Of a stretch of 64,000 bases of DNA, positions 1 through 9,730 are shown piece after piece. Below the pieces are notes generated by a model. It ran no database searches. It saw only the letters and a program-made list of their open reading frames with translations, and was not told the DNA's origin. Origin of the DNA: an uncultured Erythrobacter sp. Lineage in GTDB: Bacteria; Pseudomonadota; Alphaproteobacteria; Sphingomonadales; Sphingomonadaceae. The number at the start of each line of letters is the position of its first letter. Within the stretch, counting starts at the first letter, position 1. The translations under genes were made by a program, and so were the position numbers. Location: the NCBI RefSeq assembly GCF_947497915.1, contig NZ_CANMIJ010000001.1, forward strand, positions 349,501-413,500. Reading direction: 5' to 3'.

Positions 1-32
1 TTGATGGTGATCGGCATCGAAAAATGCCGCGG

Positions 33-1421
33 TCAGGACGCGATTACGCCGAAAAGGTCGTGCGCATCGGCGTCTTCGACGCTGACCATCACAATATCGC
101 CTTGAGCTACGTTTTCGGGAACATTGCGCAGATACACCGCACCGTCTATTTCCGGCGCATCCGCCTGTGAACGGCCCGTTGCGCCGATGTCCCCGTCTTC
201 GTCAGGCTCACCTAAGTCGTCAATAATGACAGGAATGCTGCGGCCGACTTTGGCGGTTAGTTTTGCCGCGCTGATCCGCTCGGTTACTTCCATCAGACGG
301 GCGTAACGCTCTTCCTTGATGTCCTCCGGCACCGGATCGGGCAGGTCATTTGCCTTAGCGCCTTCGACTGGCTCAAACCGGAACGCACCTACGCGGTCGA
401 GCTGCGCTTCTTCCAGCCAATCGATGAGATATTTGAAATCGTCCTCGCTCTCACCGGGGAAGCCGACGACGAAGGATGATCGCACGGCGATGTCCGGGCA
501 AATGTCGCGCCAGCCTTTAAGCCGTTCCAGAACCTTCGCTTCATTCGCGGGGCGGCGCATGCGTTTGAGTACGCTGGGCGCGGCATGTTGGAATGGGATA
601 TCGAGATACGGCGTCAGCAGCCCTTCCGCCATCAGCGGGATCACATGATCGACATGGGGGTAGGGGTAGACATAGTGCAGGCGAACCCACGGGGCGACAT
701 CTTCCGATGTGCGCAGCTGGCCAAGCTCGCGGGCGAGGTCGGTCATATGGGCGCGCACTTCGCGCCCTTTCCATTGGCGCGGATCGTGGCGGGTATCGAC
801 ACCATAGGCCGAGGTATCCTGACTGATCACGAGCAGCTCTTTCGTGCCTGCCGCGACCAGCTTTTCGGCCTCGCGCAGCACCGCGTCAATCCGGCGGCTC
901 GCTAGCTTTCCGCGAAGATCGGGAATGATGCAGAACGAGCAGGAGTGATTGCAGCCTTCGGAGATTTTGAGATAGCTATAATGACGCGGCGTCAGTTTGA
1001 TGTCAGGCTGCGGGATCAGATCGACATACGGCCCTTGCGAGGGCGGGGCGTGCGTGTGCACCGCCTCGACGACCTGCTCATATTGGTGCGCGCCTGTGAC
1101 AGCCAATACCTGCGGATGCGCGGCGCGGATCGCGTCCGCCTCTTCGCCCATACAGCCGGTTACGATGACACGGCCATTTTCGGAGATTGCCTCCCCAATC
1201 GCGGCAAGGCTTTCTTCTTTGGCACTATCTAGGAAGCCGCACGTGTTGACGAGCACGACGTCTGCGCCTGCATAATCGGGGCTCATCGCGTAGCCATCTG
1301 CGCGTAAGCGGGTGAGAATGCGTTCGGAATCGACCAGCGCCTTGGGACAGCCAAGCGAGACCATGCCGACGCGTTTCTGGTCGGCCAAGGTCGTAGGGTT
1401 CGAGGTGGTTGCAGTGTTCAT
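33..1421 (-). CDS. rimO: Ribosomal protein S12 methylthiotransferase RimO
   Basis: RimO is a radical-SAM enzyme that methylthiolates the conserved aspartate of ribosomal protein S12. All expected parts are visible in 462 residues. The N-terminal methylthiotransferase domain has three cysteines (Cys25, Cys61, Cys90) for the auxiliary cluster. A radical-SAM CxxxCxxC motif sits at Cys157, Cys161 and Cys164, and a TRAM-like C-terminal domain follows from about residue 390. The opening [14 protein letters not shown] motif favours RimO over the tRNA enzyme MiaB. The length is normal. It appears to be transcribed alone, divergently from the DUF1761 gene. Confidence 0.95.
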   Translation of the reverse strand: MNTATTSNPTTLADQKRVGMVSLGCPKALVDSERILTRLRADGYAMSPDYAGADVVLVNTCGFLDSAKEESLAAIGEAISENGRVIVTGCMGEEADAIRAAHPQVLAVTGAHQYEQVVEAVHTHAPPSQGPYVDLIPQPDIKLTPRHYSYLKISEGCNHSCSFCIIPDLRGKLASRRIDAVLREAEKLVAAGTKELLVISQDTSAYGVDTRHDPRQWKGREVRAHMTDLARELGQLRTSEDVAPWVRLHYVYPYPHVDHVIPLMAEGLLTPYLDIPFQHAAPSVLKRMRRPANEAKVLERLKGWRDICPDIAVRSSFVVGFPGESEDDFKYLIDWLEEAQLDRVGAFRFEPVEGAKANDLPDPVPEDIKEERYARLMEVTERISAAKLTAKVGRSIPVIIDDLGEPDEDGDIGATGRSQADAPEIDGAVYLRNVPENVAQGDIVMVSVEDADAHDLFGVIAS

Positions 1422-1488
1422 ATTGGCCGCGCCCCTACACGTAGGAGGACAATTGCGCTAGTTCCGTGACAGGACAGGGAGAATTCTA

Positions 1489-1887
1489 ATGGCTGATTTT
1501 GCACTTTGGCCCGTGCTGGCAGGCGCGGCGGCGTTTTTTGCAGTTGGGGCGCTTTGGTACGGGGTGATCTTCGGGAAGGCTTGGCAGAGCGCGGCGGGCA
1601 TGTCTGATGAGCAAGTCCAAGGCGGCAATATGCTTGTTATCTTTGGGCTGACATTTCTGTTCGAAATGCTGATCGCGATGGTGCTGTGGCACCTGATTGC
1701 GCGCACCAACCCTGCGGCTCATGTTGTGATGATGATGTCGGTGGGCTTTGCCGTGGGCGTGATGATCCCTGCAGTGGGCATCCACTACCTCTACTTGCGC
1801 AAAAGCTTCACCCACTTCTTGATTGATGCGGGCCACATGATCACAGGAATGGCCGCAATGGGAGGTGTGTTTTTGTTGTTCGTGTGA
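1489..1887 (+). CDS. DUF1761-type small membrane protein
   Basis: This 132-residue hydrophobic protein has about four predicted membrane segments (roughly residues 5-27, 48-70, 75-97 and 108-131). The opening WPVLAGAAAFFAVGALWYGVIFGKAW resembles DUF1761 proteins, whose function is unknown, so the family call is by recognition only. The start is supported by a GGAG about 7 bases upstream. The gene is convergent with the potassium-channel gene, and an intergenic repeat lies between their stop codons. Confidence 0.7.
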   Translation: MADFALWPVLAGAAAFFAVGALWYGVIFGKAWQSAAGMSDEQVQGGNMLVIFGLTFLFEMLIAMVLWHLIARTNPAAHVVMMMSVGFAVGVMIPAVGIHYLYLRKSFTHFLIDAGHMITGMAAMGGVFLLFV

Positions 1888-1899
1888 CAAAATTCGGAC

Positions 1900-1979
1900 G
1901 CGAAAGCGACCGCAAGCGCGACTGGGCGTCCAAGCTTATGCGAGGAAATCACGCGCCGGATGGGGCGCGCAAAGCATCA
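1900..1979 (+). repeat. Intergenic repeat, copy A
   Basis: This roughly 80-bp sequence fills most of the gap between the convergent DUF1761 and potassium-channel genes. It ends on the reverse-strand stop codon of the channel gene. It shares an 18-base identical core (AGCTTATGCGAGGAAATC) with the reverse strand of copy B. It also matches copy C at 23 of 25 positions from TGCGAGGA to CCGGATGG, and at about 23 of 27 positions in the upstream half beginning GCGACCGCAAG. The 3' part can fold as CGCGCC-GGATGG-GGCGCG. Confidence 0.75.
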
Positions 1980-3068
1980 GTGCCCGTCGCCCTGTGTGGT
2001 GCCGTTTTCGCTCGGTACGATCTCGACGATAACATCGCCGGGTTGCAGGCTCTCGCACTCTTCTTCCCAGTAACCGATCGCGCGGCCATTGCGGTAGATG
2101 CGAAGCCCGCGTCCGCCGCTGCTGAGGTCCGAAATTGAGCAACCGCATTCGTCTTTGGTCACAATTCGCTCCACCAGTTGGACGCGGCCATTCACAGATG
2201 CGAGATCGGCAAGGTAGTCGGCAATGTGCTCGCCTTTAGCGGATCCAGCGAGGAGCAGGCCGGTAAAGCGGACGGGGTTGATGACATTGTTCGCGCCCGC
2301 TTGCCGCGCCAGCAGCTCGTTATCATCTGCGCGCACGACTACGCTGATCGGCACTTTGGGTGCTAGGTGGCGCACGGTCAGTACGATCAAGATCGACGTA
2401 TCGTCGCGTCCAGCAGACACCAGCACGTTGCTGGCCTCCTGAATGCGGACAGCCTTTAGCGTTTCATCGCGGGTCGCATCTGCGCCCATGATGTTCACGC
2501 CTAGCTTTTCTGCCGAGGCAAGCCGCTCTTCGCTTGGATCGACGACCACTATCTGGTTTGGATCGGTGCCGCGTTCAATCAATTCCTCGACACTTTGCGA
2601 TCCGGAGATGCCATAGCCAAGCACGACCACGTGATCGCTGAGTTTTTCCTGGATGCGGGCCATACGCCATTTCTCCCAGCTACGTTTGATTATGAAATTG
2701 TAGGCTGTGCCTACGAAGATGAAAAAGACTGCAAAACGGATTGGAGTGACGATAACGGCTTCGATCAATCGCGCGCTATCGGTAACGGGCGCGATGTCAC
2801 CAAATCCCGTTGTCGTGATCGAGATCATGGTGAAATATACGATGTCGAGGAAGCTTACCTCACCATCGACGCTATCGACCAGACCGTCGCGGTCGAGCCA
2901 GTGGATGAACACCACTATCGAAATCAGAAACAGCGCTAAGCCCAGACGAATGCTCAGATCGCCCCAGACAGGAATTTTAACGGCGCGGCGCAGCGGTTTA
3001 AACTTGCTGGCAGCAACCACCCGGTCCGATTTGCCGGATCCTATCCTGTCGATTGTCTTTTTCGCCAT
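1977..3068 (-). CDS. Two-TM potassium channel with cytoplasmic RCK/TrkA-N domain
   Basis: This 363-residue ion channel has two N-terminal membrane segments (about residues 38-57 and 100-125) around a pore loop. The filter reads TTGFG at residues 86-90, a variant of the usual TVGYG. A TrkA-N/RCK nucleotide-binding domain starts at the Rossmann motif VVVLGYGISGS (about 147-157), and a TrkA-C-like region ends the protein. It probably gates K+ or monovalent cation flux in response to a nucleotide or ion ligand. It lies 20 bases downstream of surE on the same strand and is likely the last gene of the sppA-serS-surE run. Confidence 0.88.
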   Translation of the reverse strand: MAKKTIDRIGSGKSDRVVAASKFKPLRRAVKIPVWGDLSIRLGLALFLISIVVFIHWLDRDGLVDSVDGEVSFLDIVYFTMISITTTGFGDIAPVTDSARLIEAVIVTPIRFAVFFIFVGTAYNFIIKRSWEKWRMARIQEKLSDHVVVLGYGISGSQSVEELIERGTDPNQIVVVDPSEERLASAEKLGVNIMGADATRDETLKAVRIQEASNVLVSAGRDDTSILIVLTVRHLAPKVPISVVVRADDNELLARQAGANNVINPVRFTGLLLAGSAKGEHIADYLADLASVNGRVQLVERIVTKDECGCSISDLSSGGRGLRIYRNGRAIGYWEEECESLQPGDVIVEIVPSENGTTQGDGH

Positions 3069-3088
3069 GAATGCCCCAGCCTCGCGGC

Positions 3089-3853
3089 CTACCCCTCAAA
3101 CCGCTGTGCCATCGCTTTAAGCGATGCATGGTGGGTGAGGTCAAGCTGTAGCGGCGTGACGGCGACATATCCCTCGTCAATCGCTTCCAGATCGGTGCCG
3201 TGATCCAACGTGTGCTCGATAGCGTGCAGGCCGAACCAGAAATAGCGGTGGCCGCGCGGGTCTTTGCCTTCGACGATGCTGCCGCGGGAATAATCGTGGA
3301 AGCCCTGACGGACAACTCGGATGCCTTTCACTTCACTTGCCGGAAGCGGCGGGAAATTCACATTGACCAAAGTTCGATCGTCAAATGGCGCATCAAGCAG
3401 CGGCTCGATCACTTTTGCTCCCCATGTCAGCGCAGCATCAAACGGCGCATCACCAGCAATGCTTTCGCGGGAATAAACTTGGCTCAGCGCTATCGAGCGG
3501 ATGCCCGCTAGCGCGCCTTCGATGGCGGCGGACACGGTGCCGGAATAGGTTATGTCATCACCCAGATTGGCTCCGCGATTCACGCCGGAAAGGATGAGGT
3601 CGGGCGGGCCGTCCATCACTTCGCGCAGGGCCATCATCACACTGTCAGTGGGAGTGCCTGTGACAGCAAAGCGGCGTTCGGCAAATTGTTGCAGCCGCAC
3701 CGGACGGTTTAACGTCAGCGAATGCCCCGCGCCCGATTGCTCTTCCGATGGCGCACAAACCCAGATGTCGTCCGAAAACTGCCGCGCGATTTTCTCCAGC
3801 ACCTCAAAACCGGGCGCGTGATAGCCATCGTCATTGGTCAGCAGAATGCGCAT
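3089..3853 (-). CDS. surE: 5'/3'-nucleotidase SurE
   Basis: SurE is a metal-dependent nucleoside-monophosphate phosphatase linked to stationary-phase survival. The N-terminus MRILLTNDDGYHAPG carries the metal-binding Asp8-Asp9 pair. LILSGVNRGANLGDDITYSGTV contains the conserved SGxNxG and YSGTVxAA motifs. The length of 254 residues is typical. Its ATG follows the serS stop codon directly, so translation is probably coupled. The serS-surE order is widely conserved in alphaproteobacteria, usually followed by pcm; here a potassium channel follows instead. Confidence 0.95.
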   Translation of the reverse strand: MRILLTNDDGYHAPGFEVLEKIARQFSDDIWVCAPSEEQSGAGHSLTLNRPVRLQQFAERRFAVTGTPTDSVMMALREVMDGPPDLILSGVNRGANLGDDITYSGTVSAAIEGALAGIRSIALSQVYSRESIAGDAPFDAALTWGAKVIEPLLDAPFDDRTLVNVNFPPLPASEVKGIRVVRQGFHDYSRGSIVEGKDPRGHRYFWFGLHAIEHTLDHGTDLEAIDEGYVAVTPLQLDLTHHASLKAMAQRFEG

Positions 3854-5131
3854 TTATTGGGTAGGCTCCAGCTTGGTCACACCGCCCATATAGGGATGCA
3901 GGACCTCAGGAACCACCACGCTGCCATCGGCCTGCTGATAGTTTTCGATAATCGCCACCAATGTCCGGCCAACCGCTAGGCCGGAGCCGTTAAGCAGATG
4001 AAAGTATTCGGTCTTTTTTGAACCTTCAGGCCGGTAGCGCGCATTCATTCGGCGCGGTTGGAACGTGCCGCCGTCCGAACAAGAGCTGATCTCACGATAT
4101 GCGCCTTGCCCCGGCAGCCAGACCTCGAGGTCATAGGTCTTCGTCATGTTGCCCATATCGCCGCTGCAAAGTTCCACAACCCGATAATGCAGGCCCAATG
4201 CTTGGAGCAGGCCTTCGGCGATCTTTGTGATGCGCTCGTGCTCTTCAGGGGCCTGATCAGGCAAAGCGGCGCTGATCAATTCGACTTTTTCGAACTGGTG
4301 CTGCCGGATAAATCCGCGCGTATCGCGTCCAGCCGCGCCCGCTTCGGATCGGAAGCACGGGGTTAGCGCGGTGATCCGCATCGGAAAATCGCTCTCAGCG
4401 AAAATCTGCTCACGAAACGAATTGCCCAGCGTCATTTCCGATGTGGAGATGAGCAAGCGGCCATCTGTGGTCCGAAACAAATCCTCAGCGAATTTCGGAA
4501 GCTGGCCAGTGCCAAAACCTGCTTCTTCATTGATTAGCAGTGGTGGGTTGCATTCGGTGTAACCATGCTCGCCCGTATTGGTGTCGAGCATAAATTGACC
4601 CAGTGCGCGGTGCAGGCGCGACATTGCGCCGCGCAGGAATGTGAAGCGTGCACCGGAAATCTTGGTGCCAGTTTCGAAATCCATACCCAGGGCAGGCGCG
4701 ATATCGGCGTGTTCTTGCGGGTCGAAATCAAACTGGGGCTTATCACCCCATTCGCGCAAGTAGACATTGTCTTCTTCACCCGCACCTTCTGGTACGCTGT
4801 CTTGCAATACATTGGGCAGGCCAAGCAGAATCGTTTCCAGCTTTCCACCAAGCTCGCGTTCTTGCTCTTCAAGCGCAGGCATATTCTGCTTGATCTGGGC
4901 GACTTCCGCCTTCAGCGCCTCGGCTTCGTCCGTATTGCCTTGGCCCATGGCCTTGCCGATGGCCTTGGAGGCTTCGTTGCGGCGGCTCTGCGCCTCTTGC
5001 AGCTTGGTCGAAAGCGCCCGGCGTTCCTCGTCAAGCGCGAGAATTTCCGGCGTGACGGGATCGAGCCCGCGCCGCGCCATCGCTGCGTCAAATGCTTCGG
5101 GGTTCTCTCGGATAAATCGAATGTCGTGCAT
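3854..5131 (-). CDS. serS: Seryl-tRNA synthetase
   Basis: This class II aminoacyl-tRNA synthetase charges tRNA-Ser with serine, and also tRNA-Sec where that exists. The N-terminal 110 residues form the coiled-coil tRNA-binding arm, rich in Glu, Lys and Ala. The catalytic domain has motif 2 (FRSEAGAAGRDTRGFIRQHQ, about residues 260-280) and motif 3 (GSGLAVGRTLVAIIENYQ) near the C-terminus. The length of 425 residues is normal. An AGG sits 8 bases before the ATG. It is the first gene of the serS-surE-channel run. Confidence 0.97.
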   Translation of the reverse strand: MHDIRFIRENPEAFDAAMARRGLDPVTPEILALDEERRALSTKLQEAQSRRNEASKAIGKAMGQGNTDEAEALKAEVAQIKQNMPALEEQERELGGKLETILLGLPNVLQDSVPEGAGEEDNVYLREWGDKPQFDFDPQEHADIAPALGMDFETGTKISGARFTFLRGAMSRLHRALGQFMLDTNTGEHGYTECNPPLLINEEAGFGTGQLPKFAEDLFRTTDGRLLISTSEMTLGNSFREQIFAESDFPMRITALTPCFRSEAGAAGRDTRGFIRQHQFEKVELISAALPDQAPEEHERITKIAEGLLQALGLHYRVVELCSGDMGNMTKTYDLEVWLPGQGAYREISSCSDGGTFQPRRMNARYRPEGSKKTEYFHLLNGSGLAVGRTLVAIIENYQQADGSVVVPEVLHPYMGGVTKLEPTQ

Positions 5132-5212
5132 GGGATCAGCCTATGCCCGCTTCGCAGCGGGTTGAAAAGTGGAACCTCTCCGGCGTCAGGGCTGTGCCTC
5201 GTTCTGGCCCGC

Positions 5213-7093
5213 TTACTTCACCGTCAGTGCGCGGAATGCTTCGATCAGGCTTGATGCGCTTTGCCTAGAGGCCGGGCGCAATTGCGTCGGACATTCAAGG
5301 CAATAGGCCTGAATTCCGCGTGCATCGGTTAACCGCTGAACATCAAACGCGATGCGCGAAAGCATCAATTCGCGGTTGATCGCGGCGCGTGCGAAGAGGT
5401 CTGCAGAACGGCCCTCTGGCGCGGCATCGGCCGAAACCAGCTGACGGATCAGTGAATTGTAATTCGCGACCTGTTCTCCGAGGAAAATCGGGTGCCACTC
5501 GCCGTCTTCGAGTTCCGCTTTGCCTGCGACCCAAGCTAGCGCATCATCAAGCCCGCCGAACTGATCGACAAGGCCAAGCTGGCGCGCCGAGCCGCCGTCC
5601 CACACGCGCCCTTGCGCGATGGTGTCGACTTCTTCGGCGGTCTTGCCGCGCGCTTTTGAAACGCGTTCCAGAAAATCGCTATATGTGTCGGTGATTGTTG
5701 CTTGCAGGATCGTATCCACCTCGGGCGAGAGGCCTGCGATAATATCAGGCTGACCAGAAAGCGGTGTTGTGCGGAAGCCGTCGGCATTCACGCCGATTTC
5801 ACGGGCCGCATCCTCGAATGTGGGCAATACGGCGAATACGCCGATTGATCCGGTGATCGTCTCTGGCTGGGCAAAGATCCGGTCGCTCGACGTGGCGACC
5901 CAGTACCCGCCGCTCGCCGCGACATTGGCAAAGGATACGGCGACGGGAATGTCCTTCTTGCGATAGCGATCTATCGCCCGCAGAATTTCTTCTGATGCAA
6001 GCACCGATCCGCCGGGCGAGTTGACGCGCACGACGAGGCCGGCGTGATCATCTTCCAGCGCCTCGTCGAGGAGACTTGCAATGCGTGTGCCGCCCGCAGT
6101 GCCGGGGCCCGCTTCACCGTCAACGATGGTGCCAGCAACCGTAATGACGGCGATACCCTTGCCGTTTTTGGATGGCGCAGTGTCCGCCAGGAATGGAGCC
6201 AGGTCGCTCTTGGCATAGGAACCAGGCGCATTGCTCCAGTCATCTTCGCCGGCGATCTTAGCCACGCGGTTGCCAAATTCGACATTGTCGCCAAGCTTGT
6301 CGACCAGTCCGGCGGCGAGAGCAGCTTTGGCCAGATCGCCGCTGCTTTCTTCGATCCATGCGACGGAGTCTTTCGTTACCCGTTCAAGCTCCATCGCAGG
6401 CCGGGCTTTCTTCACATTGGCTTGCCATTCTTCCCACAGAGCGCCGTAAAGCGCGCCGATATTCTCGCGCGCTTCGTCTGACATGGAGCTACGCGAATAG
6501 GGCTCAACCGCGGCTTTAAATGTGCCGACTTTGTAAATGCGGGCTTTGATGCTCAGCCGTTCGAGCAAGTCAGCGTAATACAGGTTGCTGCCGCCCGGAC
6601 CGGCGATCAATGCGCCGCCCAGGGGATCTGCCCACACTTCACTCGCATGGGCGGCAAGATGCATGTGATCATCGCCATATGCGAGCGCATAGGTGAAGAC
6701 CGGTTTTTCGGTCTTGCGAACACGCTCCATCGCTTCGCCGATTTCTTGGAGGTGAACCTGACCGCCGCCGACAAACGTTGTCATATCCATCACAACGGCT
6801 TTGATCCGTTCGTCGCTGGCCGCAGTGTCGAGTGCGCGGACGAGATCTCGGGCCTGATGTTCCACCGGTGGTGCCTGACCGCTGAGCAAGGTCGCGATCG
6901 GATCGACCTGCGATCGTTCCTCGACCACATAGCCCGACATATCGATGTAGAGCGCGCCATCGCGCACTTGTCCGGGATTTGGTGTCGCCGACAGCAGGCT
7001 GAACAGCGCGAGGAAAAAGAGCAGCATGAAAACAAGCACGAGACCGTCTTTGATCCCGACCAGTATTTTCCAGACTTTGCCGACGAAACTCAT
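5213..7093 (-). CDS. sppA: Signal peptide peptidase SppA, long (67K) type
   Basis: SppA is a membrane-bound serine protease that degrades cleaved signal peptides. The protein has 626 residues, with an N-terminal membrane anchor at about 10-34 and two tandem SppA/ClpP-fold domains. By comparison with E. coli SppA, the general base is Lys193 (VGTFKAAVEPYS) and the nucleophile is Ser394 (ASGGYWVA). The start is supported by AAGGGG 8 bases upstream. The gene lies just upstream of serS on the same strand with an 81-base gap, and is divergent from pyrB. Confidence 0.93.
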   Translation of the reverse strand: MSFVGKVWKILVGIKDGLVLVFMLLFFLALFSLLSATPNPGQVRDGALYIDMSGYVVEERSQVDPIATLLSGQAPPVEHQARDLVRALDTAASDERIKAVVMDMTTFVGGGQVHLQEIGEAMERVRKTEKPVFTYALAYGDDHMHLAAHASEVWADPLGGALIAGPGGSNLYYADLLERLSIKARIYKVGTFKAAVEPYSRSSMSDEARENIGALYGALWEEWQANVKKARPAMELERVTKDSVAWIEESSGDLAKAALAAGLVDKLGDNVEFGNRVAKIAGEDDWSNAPGSYAKSDLAPFLADTAPSKNGKGIAVITVAGTIVDGEAGPGTAGGTRIASLLDEALEDDHAGLVVRVNSPGGSVLASEEILRAIDRYRKKDIPVAVSFANVAASGGYWVATSSDRIFAQPETITGSIGVFAVLPTFEDAAREIGVNADGFRTTPLSGQPDIIAGLSPEVDTILQATITDTYSDFLERVSKARGKTAEEVDTIAQGRVWDGGSARQLGLVDQFGGLDDALAWVAGKAELEDGEWHPIFLGEQVANYNSLIRQLVSADAAPEGRSADLFARAAINRELMLSRIAFDVQRLTDARGIQAYCLECPTQLRPASRQSASSLIEAFRALTVK

Positions 7094-7296
7094 AAATTAT
7101 GCCCCTTTGGCAGCCCGAGGATAGTCGCAAGGCCGCGCGTTTGGACCCCACCTAAACATCAATTCGGCGAAATTCCATGCATAAGGTGTCGTGCAATAGG
7201 GCGAGCGCACGATAGTATTCGTCGAACGGCTAAGATCGGCAGGTTTCCGCCTTTTTTGCTGGACGGTTGGTTTAATCCAACTTAGGTGGCGGGGCC

Positions 7297-8487
7297 ATGC
7301 AGGACTTGCTTCACGAAATCGAACAATTTTGCCTTCGTCACGGCATATCGGAAACGCGCTTTGGCGAGTTGGCACTCAATGACAAACCGTTTGTGTCGCA
7401 GTTGAAATCGGGGCGCGATTTGCGCGGCAGCACCGCCCAGCGCTTGAGGCAATTTATGGCGGAATATGGTGAGAGTGCGCCTGCAACCGGCGATGCATCC
7501 GGTCGCTTCCCCGCAGGACGTCTCGCCTTCCCGCACCGCGATCTAACCGGTATCGGCCAGCTTGAGCGGCACGAAATTCTTTATCTGCTGGATCAGGCCG
7601 AACAATGGGTCGAACTCAACCGGCAAAGCGCGAAGCATGCTGGATTGTTGGGCGGGATGACGATCATCAACGCCTTTTTTGAAAATTCGACGCGGACACT
7701 GCTTAGCTTTGAAATTGCGGGCAAACGGCTCGGCGCGGATGTCGTGAACATGCATGCCGCGCAAAGCTCTGTGAAAAAAGGTGAAACGCTGATCGATACG
7801 GCGATCACGCTGAATGCGATGTGCGCGGATGCCATCGTCATCCGCCACGGATCGAGCGGCGCAACGCAATTGATCGCGGATAAGGTGGATTGTCCGGTTC
7901 TGAATGCGGGCGATGGCCAGCATGAGCACCCGACACAGGCGCTGCTCGATGCGCTGGCCCTGCGGCACAAATTGAAGGAGCGCGGGCAGGCTAGCGAAGA
8001 CTTCACTGGAATGACGATCACGATTTGCGGCGATATTCTGCATAGCCGCGTTGCGCGCTCCAACATCCTGTGTTTGCAGGCGATGGGGGCGAGCGTCCGG
8101 GTTTGCGCACCGCCCGCGTTGATGCCAGCCGGAATTGAAGCGGTCGGCGCTCAGCCTTTCCATGATTTCGACGCCGCCCTTGCGGGTACGGATGTTGTCA
8201 TGATGCTGCGCCTGCAATCGGAGCGGATGTCGGGCCAATTCATCCCGTCAGAGCGCGAATATCATCACCTTTACGGACTTACCAAAGCGCGTCTAGAATA
8301 TGCCGCGCCAGATGCCATCGTCATGCATCCCGGGCCAATCAACCGCGGGGTCGAGATTGACAGCGAGGTTGCCGACATGATCGACCGTTCGATCATCACG
8401 CAGCAGGTCGAGATGGGCGTGGCGATCCGCATGGCGTGCCTCGATATCCTTACGCGAAGCGCGCGCGGTGTGGAGGGCTGGTCATGA
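7297..8487 (+). CDS. pyrB: Aspartate carbamoyltransferase with N-terminal HTH-like extension
   Basis: PyrB catalyses carbamoyl phosphate + aspartate to carbamoyl-aspartate in pyrimidine synthesis. The catalytic part begins near residue 70 and shows the carbamoyl-phosphate motif STRT (131-134), the HPTQALLD motif and HPGPINRG near the end. The first 55-60 residues ([18 protein letters not shown]...) are not part of normal PyrB. They resemble the small HTH-like proteins of sphingomonads. ATG 7297 has AGGTGG about 8 bases upstream. A second in-frame ATG at 7456 (Met54) has GAGG 6 bases upstream and would give a near-standard enzyme of 343 residues. The stop overlaps pyrC' (ATGA), so translation is coupled. 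Confidence 0.9.
   Translation: MQDLLHEIEQFCLRHGISETRFGELALNDKPFVSQLKSGRDLRGSTAQRLRQFMAEYGESAPATGDASGRFPAGRLAFPHRDLTGIGQLERHEILYLLDQAEQWVELNRQSAKHAGLLGGMTIINAFFENSTRTLLSFEIAGKRLGADVVNMHAAQSSVKKGETLIDTAITLNAMCADAIVIRHGSSGATQLIADKVDCPVLNAGDGQHEHPTQALLDALALRHKLKERGQASEDFTGMTITICGDILHSRVARSNILCLQAMGASVRVCAPPALMPAGIEAVGAQPFHDFDAALAGTDVVMMLRLQSERMSGQFIPSEREYHHLYGLTKARLEYAAPDAIVMHPGPINRGVEIDSEVADMIDRSIITQQVEMGVAIRMACLDILTRSARGVEGWS
7446..7458 (+). promoter_or_regulatory. Internal Shine-Dalgarno and alternative ATG for pyrB
   Basis: GAGG at 7446-7449 lies 6 bases before an in-frame ATG at 7456-7458. Initiation here would produce PyrB without the HTH-like domain. Both this start and the upstream one at 7297 have plausible ribosome binding sites. 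The sequence alone cannot tell whether one or two proteins are made. Confidence 0.5.
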
Positions 8488-9713
8488 AACAGGCAAATCC
8501 GCTCACCATCACCAATGGCCAGCTTGTAACGCCCGGCGGCATCGTCTCAGGCGCGCTCCGCGTCGAAAACGGCATGATCACGGCTTTGGGCGCGGATGTG
8601 ACAGCGCAGGATGGCGATGATACCCGCAACGCGAGGGGTAAACTGATCGCGCCGGGCCTGGTTGATCTTGGTGTTTTTGCGATCGATAAACCGGCATTTC
8701 ATTTCGGCGGGATCACCCGCGCGGCATTGATGCCCGATCAATCGCCGCCGCTCGATTATCCCAGCCGCGTAAACTTCATCGCAAAGAGCGGTAAGCCCGA
8801 TTTGTGGGTGCATCCTTTGGCTGCTGCGACAAGCGGGCTTGGCGGAAAGCAGCTCGCCGAAATCGCTTTGATGAAAGATGCCGGCGCACGCGGCGTTGCC
8901 ACAGGTCGCGGCTGGATCGCCGATAGCGGCGTGATGCTGCGATTGCTGCAATATGCCGCGATGCTCGATCTGGTAGTGGTCGCTCATCCTGAAGACGGCA
9001 ATTTGACCGGTGAAGCCGCCGCCACCGCTGGCGAGATTGCCTCGCGCCTTGGTCTGCCCAGTGCGCCTGCCGAAGCGGAGACGCTGGCATTGGCGCGCGA
9101 TATTGCGCTGGCTGAAATGAGCGGGGCGAGGGTGCATTTCCGCCAAGTTACGACAGCTCGCGGTTTCGATCTGGTGCGAGAGGCCAAATCGCGCGGAGTG
9201 AACATCACCTGCGGGATTACTCCCGCGCATTTCATGCTGTCTGACCTCGCCACGGCTGATTTCCGCACATTTACCCGCATTTCGCCACCGCTTCGCAGCG
9301 AAGCTGATCGTCAGGCGGCGCGCGCGGCGATTGCTGACGGCGTGGTCGATGTCATCTCAAGCGGGCACGATCCGCGTGGGCCCGAAGGCAAGCGGTTGCC
9401 ATTCGCCGATGCCGATCCCGGTATGGCCGGGGCGCAAACATTGCTCGCCATGACGATGGGTCTGGTGCGCGACGAAGTGCTGGATACGGAAAGAGCAATT
9501 GAGCTGCTAGCGTCGAACCCTGCCAGATTGCTCGGCGTTGATGCAGGCGCGCTTATTGTAGGGCATGAGGCAGATATCGCCGTGATTGATCCCGACGCAC
9601 CATGGTTCGTTGACCGGACCAAGATGGAGGCGACATCGGACAACACCCCGTTTGATCGGCAAGGTGTTCAGGGCCGCGTGCAAGCGCTCTTCAAAGGCGG
9701 CGTGCAAATCTAG
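8484..9713 (+). CDS. pyrC': Dihydroorotase-like PyrC', probably non-catalytic
   Basis: This 409-residue amidohydrolase-fold protein corresponds to the inactive PyrC'/PyrX subunit that forms a complex with PyrB in several bacteria. The HxH metal motif that should follow PGxxD is absent ([15 protein letters not shown]). The third histidine region reads QVTT where active enzymes have HVST. The DHAPH motif is changed to GHDPR. An HPED motif remains. The start is ATG 8484, which overlaps the pyrB stop; an upstream in-frame ATG at 8436 lies inside pyrB. The protein is inferred to be structural or regulatory, so the working dihydroorotase must be encoded elsewhere. Confidence 0.85.
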   Translation: MKQANPLTITNGQLVTPGGIVSGALRVENGMITALGADVTAQDGDDTRNARGKLIAPGLVDLGVFAIDKPAFHFGGITRAALMPDQSPPLDYPSRVNFIAKSGKPDLWVHPLAAATSGLGGKQLAEIALMKDAGARGVATGRGWIADSGVMLRLLQYAAMLDLVVVAHPEDGNLTGEAAATAGEIASRLGLPSAPAEAETLALARDIALAEMSGARVHFRQVTTARGFDLVREAKSRGVNITCGITPAHFMLSDLATADFRTFTRISPPLRSEADRQAARAAIADGVVDVISSGHDPRGPEGKRLPFADADPGMAGAQTLLAMTMGLVRDEVLDTERAIELLASNPARLLGVDAGALIVGHEADIAVIDPDAPWFVDRTKMEATSDNTPFDRQGVQGRVQALFKGGVQI

Positions 9714-9730
9714 GCACCAGCTCGCCGCGC

